DNA of 64,000 bases from Pedobacter africanus (GTDB lineage: Bacteria; Bacteroidota; Bacteroidia; Sphingobacteriales; Sphingobacteriaceae). The notes under the pieces are model-generated. The model was not told the origin of the DNA. It did not search any database and saw only the letters and a list, made by a program, of their open reading frames with translations. The stretch's first letter is position 1; every line of letters starts with the position of its first letter. Shown here in pieces: positions 34,183 to 43,760 of the stretch. A program made the position numbers and the translations under genes. The stretch covers positions 124,001-188,000 of the forward strand of contig NZ_FWXT01000004.1 in NCBI RefSeq assembly GCF_900176535.1. Reading direction: 5' to 3'.

Positions 34183-35325
34183 ATGATGGATAAATACCGG
34201 GCCAAAGCACTGATTTCAAAATACAAACAGGGGACAGCCACTGAAAAAGAACGGCTGCTGATAGAACAATGGTTCCTGGCAGATCTTGAAGAAAGTGCCT
34301 GTGTGCCGGACAGGGAAAGGATTGACGCGGCCGATCGCCGGATCAGTGCGCATCTGCAGCAGCATATTGGTGCTGTAAAGCCTGCAGGCCAGCGGCTGTG
34401 GTTCCGTGTTGCCGGAGTGGCCGCAGTAGTGGCGATGGCTTTTGGCATATGGTTTTACGCCATCAGGCCTTTTGCCGGGGAAAGCGGAGCTCCGCGGAAC
34501 TATGCCAACGACATTCAGCCCGGGAAGCATACTGCAACATTGACACTGGCCGACGGCAGGACACTCGCGCTCAGCGACGCAAAAAGCGGGCTTGTTATTG
34601 ATGTTTCGAACCTGAAGTATAATGACGGGACTGATGTGGAGTCCGCTGTTAAGGAGGGGGCATCATTCGCTAAAGAAACCATGACCATCAGTACCCCGCT
34701 TGGCGGGACTTACCAGGTTGCGTTGCCCGACGGCACTAAGATCTGGCTAAATGCAGGTTCTTCTCTTAAATTCTCTGCCGCATGGAAAGGGCAGCCAGAG
34801 CGTAAGGTCTGGTTAAGTGGTGAGGGCTATTTTGAAGTAGCCAAAACAGCCCGCCACAGCTCTTTTATTGTGGTAACAGCAAAACAGCAGGTAGAGGTAC
34901 TGGGCACCCACTTCAACATCAGCAGCTACGCTGATGAACACCATACCGCAACTACGTTGCTTGAGGGCTCGGTGCGGGTTTCGTCAGCCCTCCCTGGGGT
35001 TCCGGATGATGTGGTACTTAAACCCAATCAGCAATCTGTTTTAACAAATAACAACCGGATTACTGTAAAAACTGTAGATACTGAGCAGGCTGTTGCCTGG
35101 AAAAACGGGCTCTTTATTTTTAATGATGAACCCCTCCACCAGATCATGAAACAAATTGCAAGGTGGTATAACGTAAAAGTCGTTTACGAGGGTGTAGATG
35201 AAAATAAAAAATTTGGAGGCAGCATTTCCAGGGCGGGGCAGTTGTCAAAAGTACTCAGGCAGTTGGAAAAAACCGGTGGCGTGCAGTTTGAGGTCCAGGA
35301 AAGGAGGGTCATTGTCATGAAATAA
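34183..35325 (+). CDS. FecR-family anti-sigma factor (locus 3)
   Basis: 380 aa; starts MMDK, so either of two adjacent ATGs may be used. Anti-sigma N-terminus (LISKYKQGTATEKERLLIEQWF), one membrane helix at ~73-93 (FRVAGVAAVVAMAFGIWFYA), FecR domain (GGTYQVALPDGTKIWLNAGS, GEGYFEVAKTARHSSFIV) and DUF4974-like end (LHQIMKQIARWYNVKVVYEG). Same architecture as locus 1, and clearly closer to it than to locus 2. It is probably translationally independent of the sigma gene 73 nt upstream. Confidence 0.9.
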   Translation: MMDKYRAKALISKYKQGTATEKERLLIEQWFLADLEESACVPDRERIDAADRRISAHLQQHIGAVKPAGQRLWFRVAGVAAVVAMAFGIWFYAIRPFAGESGAPRNYANDIQPGKHTATLTLADGRTLALSDAKSGLVIDVSNLKYNDGTDVESAVKEGASFAKETMTISTPLGGTYQVALPDGTKIWLNAGSSLKFSAAWKGQPERKVWLSGEGYFEVAKTARHSSFIVVTAKQQVEVLGTHFNISSYADEHHTATTLLEGSVRVSSALPGVPDDVVLKPNQQSVLTNNNRITVKTVDTEQAVAWKNGLFIFNDEPLHQIMKQIARWYNVKVVYEGVDENKKFGGSISRAGQLSKVLRQLEKTGGVQFEVQERRVIVMK

Positions 35326-35344
35326 CCTCTACGCAAAAAAATAA

Positions 35345-35372
35345 CCGGAAGTATTTTACCACTCCCGGCTTT
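35345..35372 (+). promoter_or_regulatory. Hairpin with T-rich tail between FecR and SusC genes of locus 3
   Basis: CCGG-a-AGT / ACT-c-CCGG arms followed by CTTTTCG. It resembles a weak terminator or attenuator 20 nt after the FecR stop codon, within a 159-nt gap before the SusC gene. Confidence 0.45.
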
Positions 35373-35484
35373 TCGTCTTGATGTTCACCTATGAAAATGA
35401 ACTAACCTTATCAGTTAACCGTTACGGCTGTCTATAAATTTCGACGTTTCCAGGCAACCGCAACAAACCAAAACAATCAAATTT

Positions 35485-38400
35485 ATGAATTTTAACCAAC
35501 TATGCAGGCATGTTGTGCCAATAGTTAAACCTAGGCAATTGCCGGTGATTGCCCATGCCCGTTTCGGCGCAGGCAGGACCAGCAACAGAGAATGGATTAT
35601 GCGGATTAACTTAATCATTACAATGATGACCCTCTGCCTGGTGCAGGTTTACGCAGGAACATATGCGCAAAACATCACACTGCAAAAGGACAAGATGGGC
35701 TTAAAAGAAATTTTTCTGGAGATCAGGAAACAGACCGGCTATACCGTAGTTTACGAAACTGAACTCATCAGTAATGCTGCTGCAGTAAAAGCAGATTTTG
35801 TAAACGTGCCATTGAGAAAAGTACTGACACAGGTTCTGGAACCACAAGGCCTTGCTTTTTTTATTGAGGATAAGGCCATTTCAGTACAAAAAAAGGAAAA
35901 GAATATGGTAGATAAGCTCTACGACTTTCTTGCGGTGGCAGAAATTAAAGGTACTGTACTTGACGAGCAGAACGAGCCGCTTCCCAATGTGACCATACAA
36001 TTAAAGGGTACAAACATAAAAACCCATTCCGGTAAGAATGGTACTTTTATCATTCAGGCACCTGTGGAAGGAATGCTGGTATTTTCTTATGTGGGATACG
36101 TAAGCCGTGAATTGCCTGCCAGACCGGGGATGACCATTACCATGGCCCCAGAGCTCAATAAGCTGAACGACCTGGTGGTGGTAGGTTACGGCAGTACCCG
36201 TAGAAAGGACCTGACCGGCGCCGTGGCTTCGGTTGACATGAAGGAAGTAAGCAATGTACCTTTTGTAAGTCTGGATAATGCCCTTACCGGTAAAGCCGCA
36301 GGTGTACAGGTAGTACAGGGCGATGGATCACCAGGTGGGGTAGCCAAGATCCGTATTCGCGGTGGCGCTTCCTTACTGGGTGGGAATGACCCGCTTTATA
36401 TTATCGATGGTGTGCCCGTTACAGTTCAGAACAGTTACCTGAAAACATCGGCCGAGATCATTAACCCGGTAGAGGCCACCCTTCGCAACGAAGCAGGGCT
36501 TCTGAATGGGACCAGTGTTTCAGGCTCTTTTGCAAGGGGAATCAATAGTCTGGGCGGTATCAACATCAATGATATCGAAAGTGTCGATATCCTCAAAGAT
36601 GCTTCCGCTACAGCGATTTATGGTTCTAAAGCGGCAAATGGTGTAGTCATCATTACCACTAAAAAAGGAAAACTGAACCAGAAACCTATACTTGAAGCCA
36701 ATTACTACACGGGCATTACCAGTCCGGTTAAAGAAAAACTGCTGAATAAGGACGAGTATATTATGGTGATGAAAGAAGCTGCCAAAAATTTCAATGACAT
36801 CAGGGCAGAAATTGGCAGGCAGCCTAATGCGATTGCTACCAGCATTTTAACAGACCCTAATTTCTTTGGGAGCAACAATACCGACTGGCTCGACCTTACC
36901 TTAAGAAATGCCGTAAGCCAGAATGCAGATATATCTGTGCGGGGCGGTGGTGCAGGTTCTACCTATTATACTTCTCTGGCGTACATGAAGCAAAATGGTG
37001 CAGTTTTGGGCTCTGATTTCAGCAGGGTTGCCGGAAAAATTAACCTCGATAATTCCATCACCAAAAAACTGCGGCTCATTACCAACCTGGACTATGGGTT
37101 TTCCAAAAACAACATCAGCAACGGGGTGTACTCACATGCTTTACTGGCGCCGCCAACAATTGCCCCCTATAATGCCGATGGCAGTATCCGCGTATTTACA
37201 AATAAAGACCTTGGAACAGGGGCTTCCGAGGCTTTCCTGTCCAGGCATCAGAATCCGCTGGCGCTGCTAAGCGCCACCAACGAGGGTAAAACGACTTCAT
37301 TGATCGGCTCTTTATCTTTGGAATATGAAATACTGCAGGACCTGAAATTTAAAAGTACCGTATCGGTAAACCACAGCAATTATCACCAGCTCAATTACGC
37401 CCCGGGTATGGTAAATGTAGGGAGTAAAAACGGACAAACCAGCTCCCAGGGAGGGATTGCCACACAAGGGCAGACGGAAACCAACACCGTATTCATAGAA
37501 AATACTTTTACCTGGAACAAGCAGTTCGATGAGGAGAACCGCCTGAATTTACTGGTGGGTACGTCATTTGAAAAGAACCGCTTCAATTCCTTTTCTGCAA
37601 GCGGGCAAGGCTTCCCTGATGATGATTTTTTGAATGGCCTGTCATCTGCCGCCATACCATTGGCCCCCTTTAATGCATCAGGACAAAATGCACTGCTCAG
37701 TTTTTATATAAGGGGCAATTATGCCTGGAAAGAAAAATACCTGCTTACTTTTACCGCAAGGTCTGATGCGTCCTCTAAGTTTCCTGCTGAGAACAGAGTA
37801 GGTTATTTTCCTTCGGGAGGACTGGCCTGGAGGCTTTCACAGGAGAATTTTATGAAGAAAGCCAGCTGGATAGATGACCTGAAACTGAGGGCCAGTATAG
37901 GTTATACCGGTACACAAAATATTGGTAACAATCTTTTTTACACGTTATATACACCTACCTCATTTGGAGGCGAAAATGCATTGATCCCCACACAACTGGG
38001 CAACAATACCATCAAATGGGAGTCAACCCTGCAGAAAGACCTTGGGCTGGACTTCTCCCTGTTCAAATCCAGGCTATCCGGAAGTTTTGGTTATTACGAG
38101 AAAATTGCGAGCGGCGTATTGTTCAATACACCGGTGGGTACCAGTTCCGGTTTTAAGAATGTGATTGCCAACGTGGCGAACATTAAAAATAGGGGCTTAG
38201 AACTGGATCTTCGTGCAGAGTTTATCGCTAAAAAGGACTTTCAGTGGTCGGGCGGGCTTAACATTTCCCGCAACAGGTCTAAAGTGCTTAAGCTTTCCAA
38301 TGTATCGCCCGATCCGTCGAACCCGGGGGTTTATATTTTTGGAAATGCTGTGCTGAAAATCGGTGAACCTTTAGGCCTTTTATATGGCGTTCCGCAACAG

Positions 38401-39054
38401 GGAACATTGAAAAACCAGGCAGAAGTAGATGCTTATAAGGAAGTGAACATGCTATACCAGTATGGCATTAATCCTTATCTGGGTATTGGTTACAGTAAAT
38501 TTGAACTGGATAAGGATGGTTATTATAAAAGAGATATTATAGGGCGTGCAGAACCCGATTTTTATGGGGGTTATACCAACACCTTTACCTACAGGAATTT
38601 CAGCCTTACTTCCTTGTTTACGTTTTCTTACGGTGGAGATATCCTGTACCTGCGCGATGCGCTCAATAAGCAGGCAAATAACCTGACCAACAGGGGGAAA
38701 AGCATCCTTAACCGCTGGACGCCAGAAAACCCAACATCTGATCGTCCACGCCTGGTCTACCTGGTCTCAGCTGAAAACATGACACCGGCAAGTAATGACG
38801 TGTACGATGCTTCTTACATCAAGCTCAAGTCCGTTACCTTAAATTACCAATTGCCTAAATCACTGTTAAATAAACTGAAGATCAGCCAGTGCTCTGTATA
38901 CCTGTCGGGAATCAACCTGTTTGCCATTACAAAATATCCAGGCGCCGATCCTGAGGTGGGCGACGATCCGTACAGCATTATTGGGGGGTATTCAGATGTA
39001 GCTGCCTACCCTGCGGTACGTCAGTACAGCGCAGGTATACGTTTGGGGTTTTAA
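35485..39054 (+). CDS. SusC/RagA-like TonB-dependent receptor with STN domain (locus 3)
   Basis: 1189 aa from 35485; an internal ATG at 35599 (MRINLIITMMTLCLVQ) starts the conventional signal peptide, leaving a 38-residue basic extension if the first ATG is used. STN at ~60-125 (GLKEIFLEIRKQTGYTVVYE), regulatory beta domain from ~152 (VLDEQNEPLPNVTIQLKGTN), plug with VVVGYGSTRRKDLTGAV, IRGGASLLGGNDPLYIIDGV and ATAIYGSKAANGVV, barrel ending RLGF. Uptake of an unknown ligand with the SusD-like partner 24 nt downstream. Confidence 0.93.
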   Translation: MNFNQLCRHVVPIVKPRQLPVIAHARFGAGRTSNREWIMRINLIITMMTLCLVQVYAGTYAQNITLQKDKMGLKEIFLEIRKQTGYTVVYETELISNAAAVKADFVNVPLRKVLTQVLEPQGLAFFIEDKAISVQKKEKNMVDKLYDFLAVAEIKGTVLDEQNEPLPNVTIQLKGTNIKTHSGKNGTFIIQAPVEGMLVFSYVGYVSRELPARPGMTITMAPELNKLNDLVVVGYGSTRRKDLTGAVASVDMKEVSNVPFVSLDNALTGKAAGVQVVQGDGSPGGVAKIRIRGGASLLGGNDPLYIIDGVPVTVQNSYLKTSAEIINPVEATLRNEAGLLNGTSVSGSFARGINSLGGININDIESVDILKDASATAIYGSKAANGVVIITTKKGKLNQKPILEANYYTGITSPVKEKLLNKDEYIMVMKEAAKNFNDIRAEIGRQPNAIATSILTDPNFFGSNNTDWLDLTLRNAVSQNADISVRGGGAGSTYYTSLAYMKQNGAVLGSDFSRVAGKINLDNSITKKLRLITNLDYGFSKNNISNGVYSHALLAPPTIAPYNADGSIRVFTNKDLGTGASEAFLSRHQNPLALLSATNEGKTTSLIGSLSLEYEILQDLKFKSTVSVNHSNYHQLNYAPGMVNVGSKNGQTSSQGGIATQGQTETNTVFIENTFTWNKQFDEENRLNLLVGTSFEKNRFNSFSASGQGFPDDDFLNGLSSAAIPLAPFNASGQNALLSFYIRGNYAWKEKYLLTFTARSDASSKFPAENRVGYFPSGGLAWRLSQENFMKKASWIDDLKLRASIGYTGTQNIGNNLFYTLYTPTSFGGENALIPTQLGNNTIKWESTLQKDLGLDFSLFKSRLSGSFGYYEKIASGVLFNTPVGTSSGFKNVIANVANIKNRGLELDLRAEFIAKKDFQWSGGLNISRNRSKVLKLSNVSPDPSNPGVYIFGNAVLKIGEPLGLLYGVPQQGTLKNQAEVDAYKEVNMLYQYGINPYLGIGYSKFELDKDGYYKRDIIGRAEPDFYGGYTNTFTYRNFSLTSLFTFSYGGDILYLRDALNKQANNLTNRGKSILNRWTPENPTSDRPRLVYLVSAENMTPASNDVYDASYIKLKSVTLNYQLPKSLLNKLKISQCSVYLSGINLFAITKYPGADPEVGDDPYSIIGGYSDVAAYPAVRQYSAGIRLGF

Positions 39055-39078
39055 GTTAAATTATTGAAAGATATGATC

Positions 39079-40521
39079 ATGAAAAAGAACATTATATTCA
39101 TCCTTTGCTGTAGCGTAATGATGCTGCAGTACAGCTGCAAAAAAACACTAAGTGCTTTGCCCGAGAATGCCAAGGTAGATGCGAATACCATACTGGATCA
39201 AAAAACGGCCGAAGTAGCCTTAAAAGGTGCATATTATCTGCTTTACAATATCCCTTTTCGTGGTACCAATACCACCTGCTGGGATACCCATCAATGGCAG
39301 CCGGCCTATTATGCAGGTTACCTCACCGGTGCATCAGAAAATCCGGAAGAAGAAAACCGGTATACGGAGGCCTATACCACAAATGCGATCTGGGAAGAGT
39401 CTTACCTAACCATCAATGCCGCAAACGGCATCATCAACAGGGTCGAGATGCTGCCCGATAACAAATTTACAGGGAACCGTAAAAACGGAATTCTGGGAGA
39501 GGCCCGTTTTTTAAGGGCATATTCCCATTTTAAATTGCTGAGCTATTATGCAGAATGGTTTAAGCGTGACAGCCCGCATGGCATTTTAATACGCGACGTG
39601 CTGGCTAACCTCAGTAACATCTCTAAGGCAAAGAGCAGTGTAAAAGACAGCTATGATTTTATCCTGGCCGACCTGGATTTTGCAATTGCCAAGGCACCTG
39701 CTGACAACCCGAATTATTATGCAGGCAAATGGGCTGCAATGGCCCTGAAGATGAGGGTGCTGATGAGCAGCGGGCGGCAAACCGATTATACCAGTGTTAT
39801 TGGTATTGCCAATGAACTGATCCAGAATGGCCCTTATCAGTTGGAAGCCAATCCAAAGGATATTTTCAGAAGCAAAGGCCTGAGCAGTAAAGAGGTGATA
39901 ATGGGGATAAAACCCCAGCCAAATCAGGAGAACGACCCTTATAACCTGAGCATCTATTATTCTTATTATACCGCGCAGATTACCGTAGGACATGCTGCTA
40001 CAAAGCAGCTCAGGGCACTGTTTACCGCAGATGATCCCCGTGGCAACTGGGTTACCGGTGCCGAGGTACCCAATAATGACAAACCGGGGTCCTGTTTTTT
40101 CAGCAAATACATTGCCGTAAATGCAAAACCTACCATTGTTTCCGAGACCTCCTATGCATTCCGTTTATCTGAAGTTTACCTGCTTAAAGCTGAAGCCATA
40201 TCCCGCTCAAACGGCAGCATTACTGAGGCTAAAGATATACTTAAAAAGATCATGGGGCAGGCCGGGGTTACTGATTTTACGACCATCAGTAACATCAGTA
40301 CGCATGAAGCCCTGCAGCTGGAACTGTTTTATGAAATTACGAGAAGTTTAGTAGGAGAGGACGGGCAGGAATGGATGGCATTGCTGCGCTTGCCTTTTTC
40401 TACAGTGAAGACATTAAAGCCAAGCATTACCAACCAGGCCCAGTATATTTTACCTATCCCTACCAACGAGTTTCTCACCAATCCGGCAATAGGCCCTCAA
40501 AATCCGGGATACAATAAATAA
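39079..40521 (+). CDS. SusD/RagB-like outer-membrane lipoprotein (locus 3)
   Basis: 480 aa from the ATG at 39079, chosen over 39064 because of the junction sequence shared with loci 1 and 2. Lipobox QYSC with Cys20 followed by KKTLSALPEN. SusD-like helices include LGEARFLRAYSHFKLLSYYAEW and ALKMRVLMSS. The end (LFYEITRSLVGEDGQEWMALLRLP, YILPIPTNEF, NPGYNK) fits the family though the RRREL-type signature is altered (ITRSLVGEDGQEW). Lid of the locus-3 transporter. No enzyme follows in this locus. Confidence 0.9.
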   Translation: MKKNIIFILCCSVMMLQYSCKKTLSALPENAKVDANTILDQKTAEVALKGAYYLLYNIPFRGTNTTCWDTHQWQPAYYAGYLTGASENPEEENRYTEAYTTNAIWEESYLTINAANGIINRVEMLPDNKFTGNRKNGILGEARFLRAYSHFKLLSYYAEWFKRDSPHGILIRDVLANLSNISKAKSSVKDSYDFILADLDFAIAKAPADNPNYYAGKWAAMALKMRVLMSSGRQTDYTSVIGIANELIQNGPYQLEANPKDIFRSKGLSSKEVIMGIKPQPNQENDPYNLSIYYSYYTAQITVGHAATKQLRALFTADDPRGNWVTGAEVPNNDKPGSCFFSKYIAVNAKPTIVSETSYAFRLSEVYLLKAEAISRSNGSITEAKDILKKIMGQAGVTDFTTISNISTHEALQLELFYEITRSLVGEDGQEWMALLRLPFSTVKTLKPSITNQAQYILPIPTNEFLTNPAIGPQNPGYNK

Positions 40522-40559
40522 ATTTTTGTTAATTTCGGTAACAATTTAAATATAAACTC

Positions 40560-41171
40560 ATGCTTAGAAAAACACTGGTAGCAGGAATGGCATTATTTAT
40601 GGTTTCCTGCGGTAATTCAAACAAAGAAGAAAAAGGTACAGGTGTTGGTAGTGTGGTGGAAGGTGTTAGTAACCTGAATAAAATGTCTAACGCTGCAGAG
40701 AAGATGGAAGAGCGTACCAATGCTTTAAAGAAAATGACCCCTTTAACCAATGAAGAGTTAAAGACGGTTGTTCCTGAAACATTGGGCGGCTTAACCAGAA
40801 AAAGCTTTAGTGCGGGTGCATTGGGTACCACCGGATTGAGCTCTATTGATGCAACCTATGGCGACGATACCAAATATGTTAAAGTTGGCGTGATGGATGG
40901 TGCCGGTGAAACCGGAAGTGCGTTGGTTTCGTTAATGGCCATGACCCTGAGCATGGACAGCGAATCGGAGTCAAACGGTACCAAAACCAAGACTACCGAG
41001 GTAAACGGAATCCGTTCTGTAACTGAAGAAACAAAAACAGATCAATCACTACACTCGTCCATTAAGTACCTGTATAAAGAAAGATACTCGATCAGCCTGG
41101 AAGGCGAAGGCTATAGCCTTTCGGAACTCGAAGGTTTTATGAAATTACTGAATACCAGTGCTTTAAAGTAG
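40560..41171 (+). CDS. Small lipoprotein, unknown function
   Basis: 203 aa. Lipobox MVSC with Cys17, then a low-complexity charged linker (GNSNKEEKGTG). A helical segment (LNKMSNAAEKMEERTNALKKM) precedes a folded domain containing LGGLTRKSFSAGALGTTGLSSIDATYGDD, a Ser/Thr-rich middle and YKERYSISLEGEGYSLSELEGFMKLLNTSALK. No family recognised. It starts 38 nt after SusD of locus 3 but reads as a housekeeping-type lipoprotein rather than a glycan binder. A terminator follows at 41214. Confidence 0.75.
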   Translation: MLRKTLVAGMALFMVSCGNSNKEEKGTGVGSVVEGVSNLNKMSNAAEKMEERTNALKKMTPLTNEELKTVVPETLGGLTRKSFSAGALGTTGLSSIDATYGDDTKYVKVGVMDGAGETGSALVSLMAMTLSMDSESESNGTKTKTTEVNGIRSVTEETKTDQSLHSSIKYLYKERYSISLEGEGYSLSELEGFMKLLNTSALK

Positions 41172-41213
41172 TTTACATTATTTAAGCTTTACAATAAAAA
41201 GAAACCTCATGAT

Positions 41214-41244
41214 AAAAGCAGCCTTATGGGCTGCTTTTCTTTTT
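41214..41244 (+). terminator. Rho-independent terminator
   Basis: Stem AAAAGCAGCC / GGCTGCTTTT with loop TTATG, then CTTTTT. Ends the lipoprotein transcript. Confidence 0.88.
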
Positions 41245-41368
41245 AGAATAAGGTTGCGCTATCTTTAAAACAGAAAATAATGCGTTCTCAGAGAAGACAT
41301 AGGAATTTTTGTCATCCTTCATGGCAAAAGGTTCCAGTCTTCGAAGAGCAATGCTTTATTTTCAAACA

Positions 41369-42463
41369 TTAAACATTAAACCTGAAGTGCATGATGTCCC
41401 CATCTTCCACCACATAGGTTTTTCCTTCCACCCCCAGCTTACCTGCATCCTTACAGGCATTTTCTGATCCAAGGCTGATATAGTCATTATATTTAATTAC
41501 CTCGGCACGGATAAAGCCTTTTTCAAAATCGGTGTGGATAACACCAGCAGCCTGAGGTGCTGTAAATCCTTTGGTGATGGTCCAGGCCCTTACTTCCTGT
41601 ACCCCTGCTGTAAAATAGGTATACAGGTCCAGCAGACGGTAAGCGGCAACAATCAGTTTGTTTACGCCCGATTCAGTTAAACCAAGGTCGGCCAGGAATT
41701 CCTGGCGTTCTTCATAACTGTCTAGTTCAGCAATTTCCGATTCTATTTTGGCGGAGATCACCAGTACTTCGGCATTGTCGTCTTTTACCGCTTCCTTAAC
41801 GCGGTCTACGTAAGCATTTCCATTGATCACTGAGCCTTCATCTACGTTACATACGTACATTACAGGTTTTTGTGTCAACAGGCCGAGTTCCTGTATGTAT
41901 TCGAAATCTTCGGCAGTTACTGCTGCTGAACGTGCAGATTTTCCACTTTCCAGGTGTGTTTTAATTACACTTAGTATATCGAAAGTCCTTTTGGCATCCT
42001 TGTCGGTCTTGGCCATTTTTTCTACTTTCTGGATACGTTTGGTAACGGTATCCAGATCTTTAAGCTGCAACTCAGTATCAATGATCTCTTTATCACGGAT
42101 CGGATCAACTGAGCCGTCTACGTGGATCACATTACCATCGTCGAAACAACGCAATACATGGATAATAGCATTGGTAGCCCTGATGTTCCCTAAAAACTGG
42201 TTGCCCAATCCCTCACCTTTTGAAGCACCTTTTACCAGACCTGCAATGTCAACGATTTCTATGGTGTTAGGCACAATACGGTTTGGTTTCACCAGTTCGG
42301 CTAGTTTCGTCAGCCTTTCGTCTGGTACGGTAATTACCCCGATATTGGGTTCAATGGTGCAGAAAGGGAAATTAGCAGCCTGAGCTTTTGCGTTAGATAA
42401 ACAGTTAAATAATGTAGATTTTCCAACATTTGGTAAACCAACTATACCACATTGTAATGCCAT
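41369..42463 (-). CDS. ychF: Redox-regulated ATPase YchF (OLA1 family)
   Basis: 364 aa, the usual size. G1 motif GLPNVGKST (8-16), G2/G3 region DIAGLVKGASKGEGLGNQFL with the family-typical sequence, the coiled-coil insertion (IQKVEKMAKTDKDAKR) and a C-terminal TGS domain (FTAGVQEVRAWTITKGFTAPQAAGVIHTDFEKGF, ending MHFRFNV). Binds ATP in preference to GTP and associates with ribosomes. Single-gene unit with a -7 promoter element at 42489-42496. Confidence 0.96.
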   Translation of the reverse strand: MALQCGIVGLPNVGKSTLFNCLSNAKAQAANFPFCTIEPNIGVITVPDERLTKLAELVKPNRIVPNTIEIVDIAGLVKGASKGEGLGNQFLGNIRATNAIIHVLRCFDDGNVIHVDGSVDPIRDKEIIDTELQLKDLDTVTKRIQKVEKMAKTDKDAKRTFDILSVIKTHLESGKSARSAAVTAEDFEYIQELGLLTQKPVMYVCNVDEGSVINGNAYVDRVKEAVKDDNAEVLVISAKIESEIAELDSYEERQEFLADLGLTESGVNKLIVAAYRLLDLYTYFTAGVQEVRAWTITKGFTAPQAAGVIHTDFEKGFIRAEVIKYNDYISLGSENACKDAGKLGVEGKTYVVEDGDIMHFRFNV

Positions 42464-42488
42464 GAATGATTTTTTTCTTGATTTGGCG

Positions 42489-42496
42489 CAAAGGTA
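42489..42496 (-). promoter_or_regulatory. -7 element TACCTTTG for ychF
   Basis: Minus strand TACCTTTG matches TAnnTTTG, 26 nt before the start codon. No TTG is seen at the usual -33 spacing. Confidence 0.55.
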
Positions 42497-42562
42497 TCAA
42501 TTTTTTAAAAATATTTTTTATGTTTAGGGTACTTAAACCCTATTGGGTAATTATTAACAACT

Positions 42563-43048
42563 ATGGAAAATTTTGAAGAGCGAGGGCGAGAGCCGGAGGA
42601 AGAGGTAGTACAAGAAGCGGAACAGCTGGTAGTAACAGAAGAAATCAGGAGCTATATTTATGAAACCGCAAAATGGACCAGGTTTTTATCTATCGTAGGC
42701 TTGGTTTTTTCGGCATTTCTGGCATTGATGGCTTTCAGTGCAAATGGATTAATTGAAGGGTTGGCTACGGCAGCACCCAGCAGTCCGCTGGTACAGCTGG
42801 GTACTACCTTTTTAACGGTGTATTTCTTGTGCATCTCGCTGATGCTGTTTTACCCAAGCTTTTTATTGTTTAAATATTCCAATGCAGCAAATACAGCGGT
42901 GTTGTATGCTGATCAGGAAAATTTTACAGTGGCCATGAAAAAGATGAAATCTGTGTTTAAATTCTGGGGTATTGTTACCATAGTGATCCTTGCGCTAAAT
43001 GTGATCAGCGTGTTGCTGGCCATCCTGGCAAAAGTAGGTACAGCTTAA
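42563..43048 (+). CDS. DUF5362-like integral membrane protein
   Basis: 161 aa. An acidic N-terminus (ENFEERGREPEEEVVQEAEQ) is followed by three or four membrane helices (FLSIVGLVFSAFLALMAFS, LGTTFLTVYFLCISLMLFYP, IVTIVILALNVISVLLAILA). The layout fits DUF5362 proteins of Bacteroidota; function unknown. Its stop overlaps the stop of the convergent SRPBCC-like gene by 4 nt. Confidence 0.7.
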   Translation: MENFEERGREPEEEVVQEAEQLVVTEEIRSYIYETAKWTRFLSIVGLVFSAFLALMAFSANGLIEGLATAAPSSPLVQLGTTFLTVYFLCISLMLFYPSFLLFKYSNAANTAVLYADQENFTVAMKKMKSVFKFWGIVTIVILALNVISVLLAILAKVGTA

Positions 43049-43758
43049 TAATTCGCTGTACCATTGAGTGCAGGACTGCGCCTTTCTATGACATGTTTGA
43101 AACTTTTGATCTCTTTTTTCAGCAAGGTTTCAAAATAAGGGTTTAAGAGTTTGGCCAGTCCGAGCCCCACACCGCCTGCAGGTGGGTGATAAGAAAGCAC
43201 GATCTTTAATAAAGTACTTTGCCCGTCGGCAGATGCTGCAAATTCTACCCGGCCAACGTGGTGTATAAGTGTGCCCGGGGCGGATCTCCAGCCAATCAGC
43301 CGACCAGGTTCATCCTTCACAATCTCTGCTTCCCAATCGAGGGCAAACAGGTTGCCCATTACATTTGATTTCCAGCGGGAGAGGCTTTCATCAACCATCT
43401 CTACATTTAGCAGGTGTTCAATGCTGCCGGGTAAATTGTTCAGGTTGCGCCAGTAAGCATAAACCTGGTTTGCAGGTCTTTCGATCACAAACTCGCCCCT
43501 GATGTTGATGGCGTGAGGTTTACTGGCATCGATTCCAAGTTTCTCGTAGATGAAGCACCTGCCAGTAAAAGCGCGATAGGCAAGGTAGGCACCATAAAGA
43601 AAAGTTCCCCTCAGCGGTTTTCTTATCCCACGGCTCATCAATACACCACCTAAGAGCATCGATACCATGCGTTCATTTAAGCCAATGTTCTCATAATGCT
43701 GTTTTTCGATAGAGAATTTTCCGGAATGCAGTTTGAGGTGGGTTTGTTGAGTATTCAT
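43045..43758 (-). CDS. SRPBCC-family protein with N-terminal membrane-associated segment
   Basis: 237 aa. An N-terminal part with a DUF2892/YgaP-like hydrophobic hairpin (GLNERMVSMLLGGVLMSRGIRKPLRG) is followed by a START/polyketide-cyclase-like domain from ~85: GEFVIERPANQVYAYWRNLNNLPGSIEHL, WEAEIVKDEPGRLIGWRSAPG, HHVGRVEFAASADGQSTLLKIVLSYHPPAGG. Likely a hydrophobic-ligand-binding protein; ligand unknown. The 87-aa gene sits just upstream (2 nt gap), in one transcript. Confidence 0.82.
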   Translation of the reverse strand: MNTQQTHLKLHSGKFSIEKQHYENIGLNERMVSMLLGGVLMSRGIRKPLRGTFLYGAYLAYRAFTGRCFIYEKLGIDASKPHAINIRGEFVIERPANQVYAYWRNLNNLPGSIEHLLNVEMVDESLSRWKSNVMGNLFALDWEAEIVKDEPGRLIGWRSAPGTLIHHVGRVEFAASADGQSTLLKIVLSYHPPAGGVGLGLAKLLNPYFETLLKKEIKSFKHVIERRSPALNGTANY

Positions 43759-43760
43759 GG

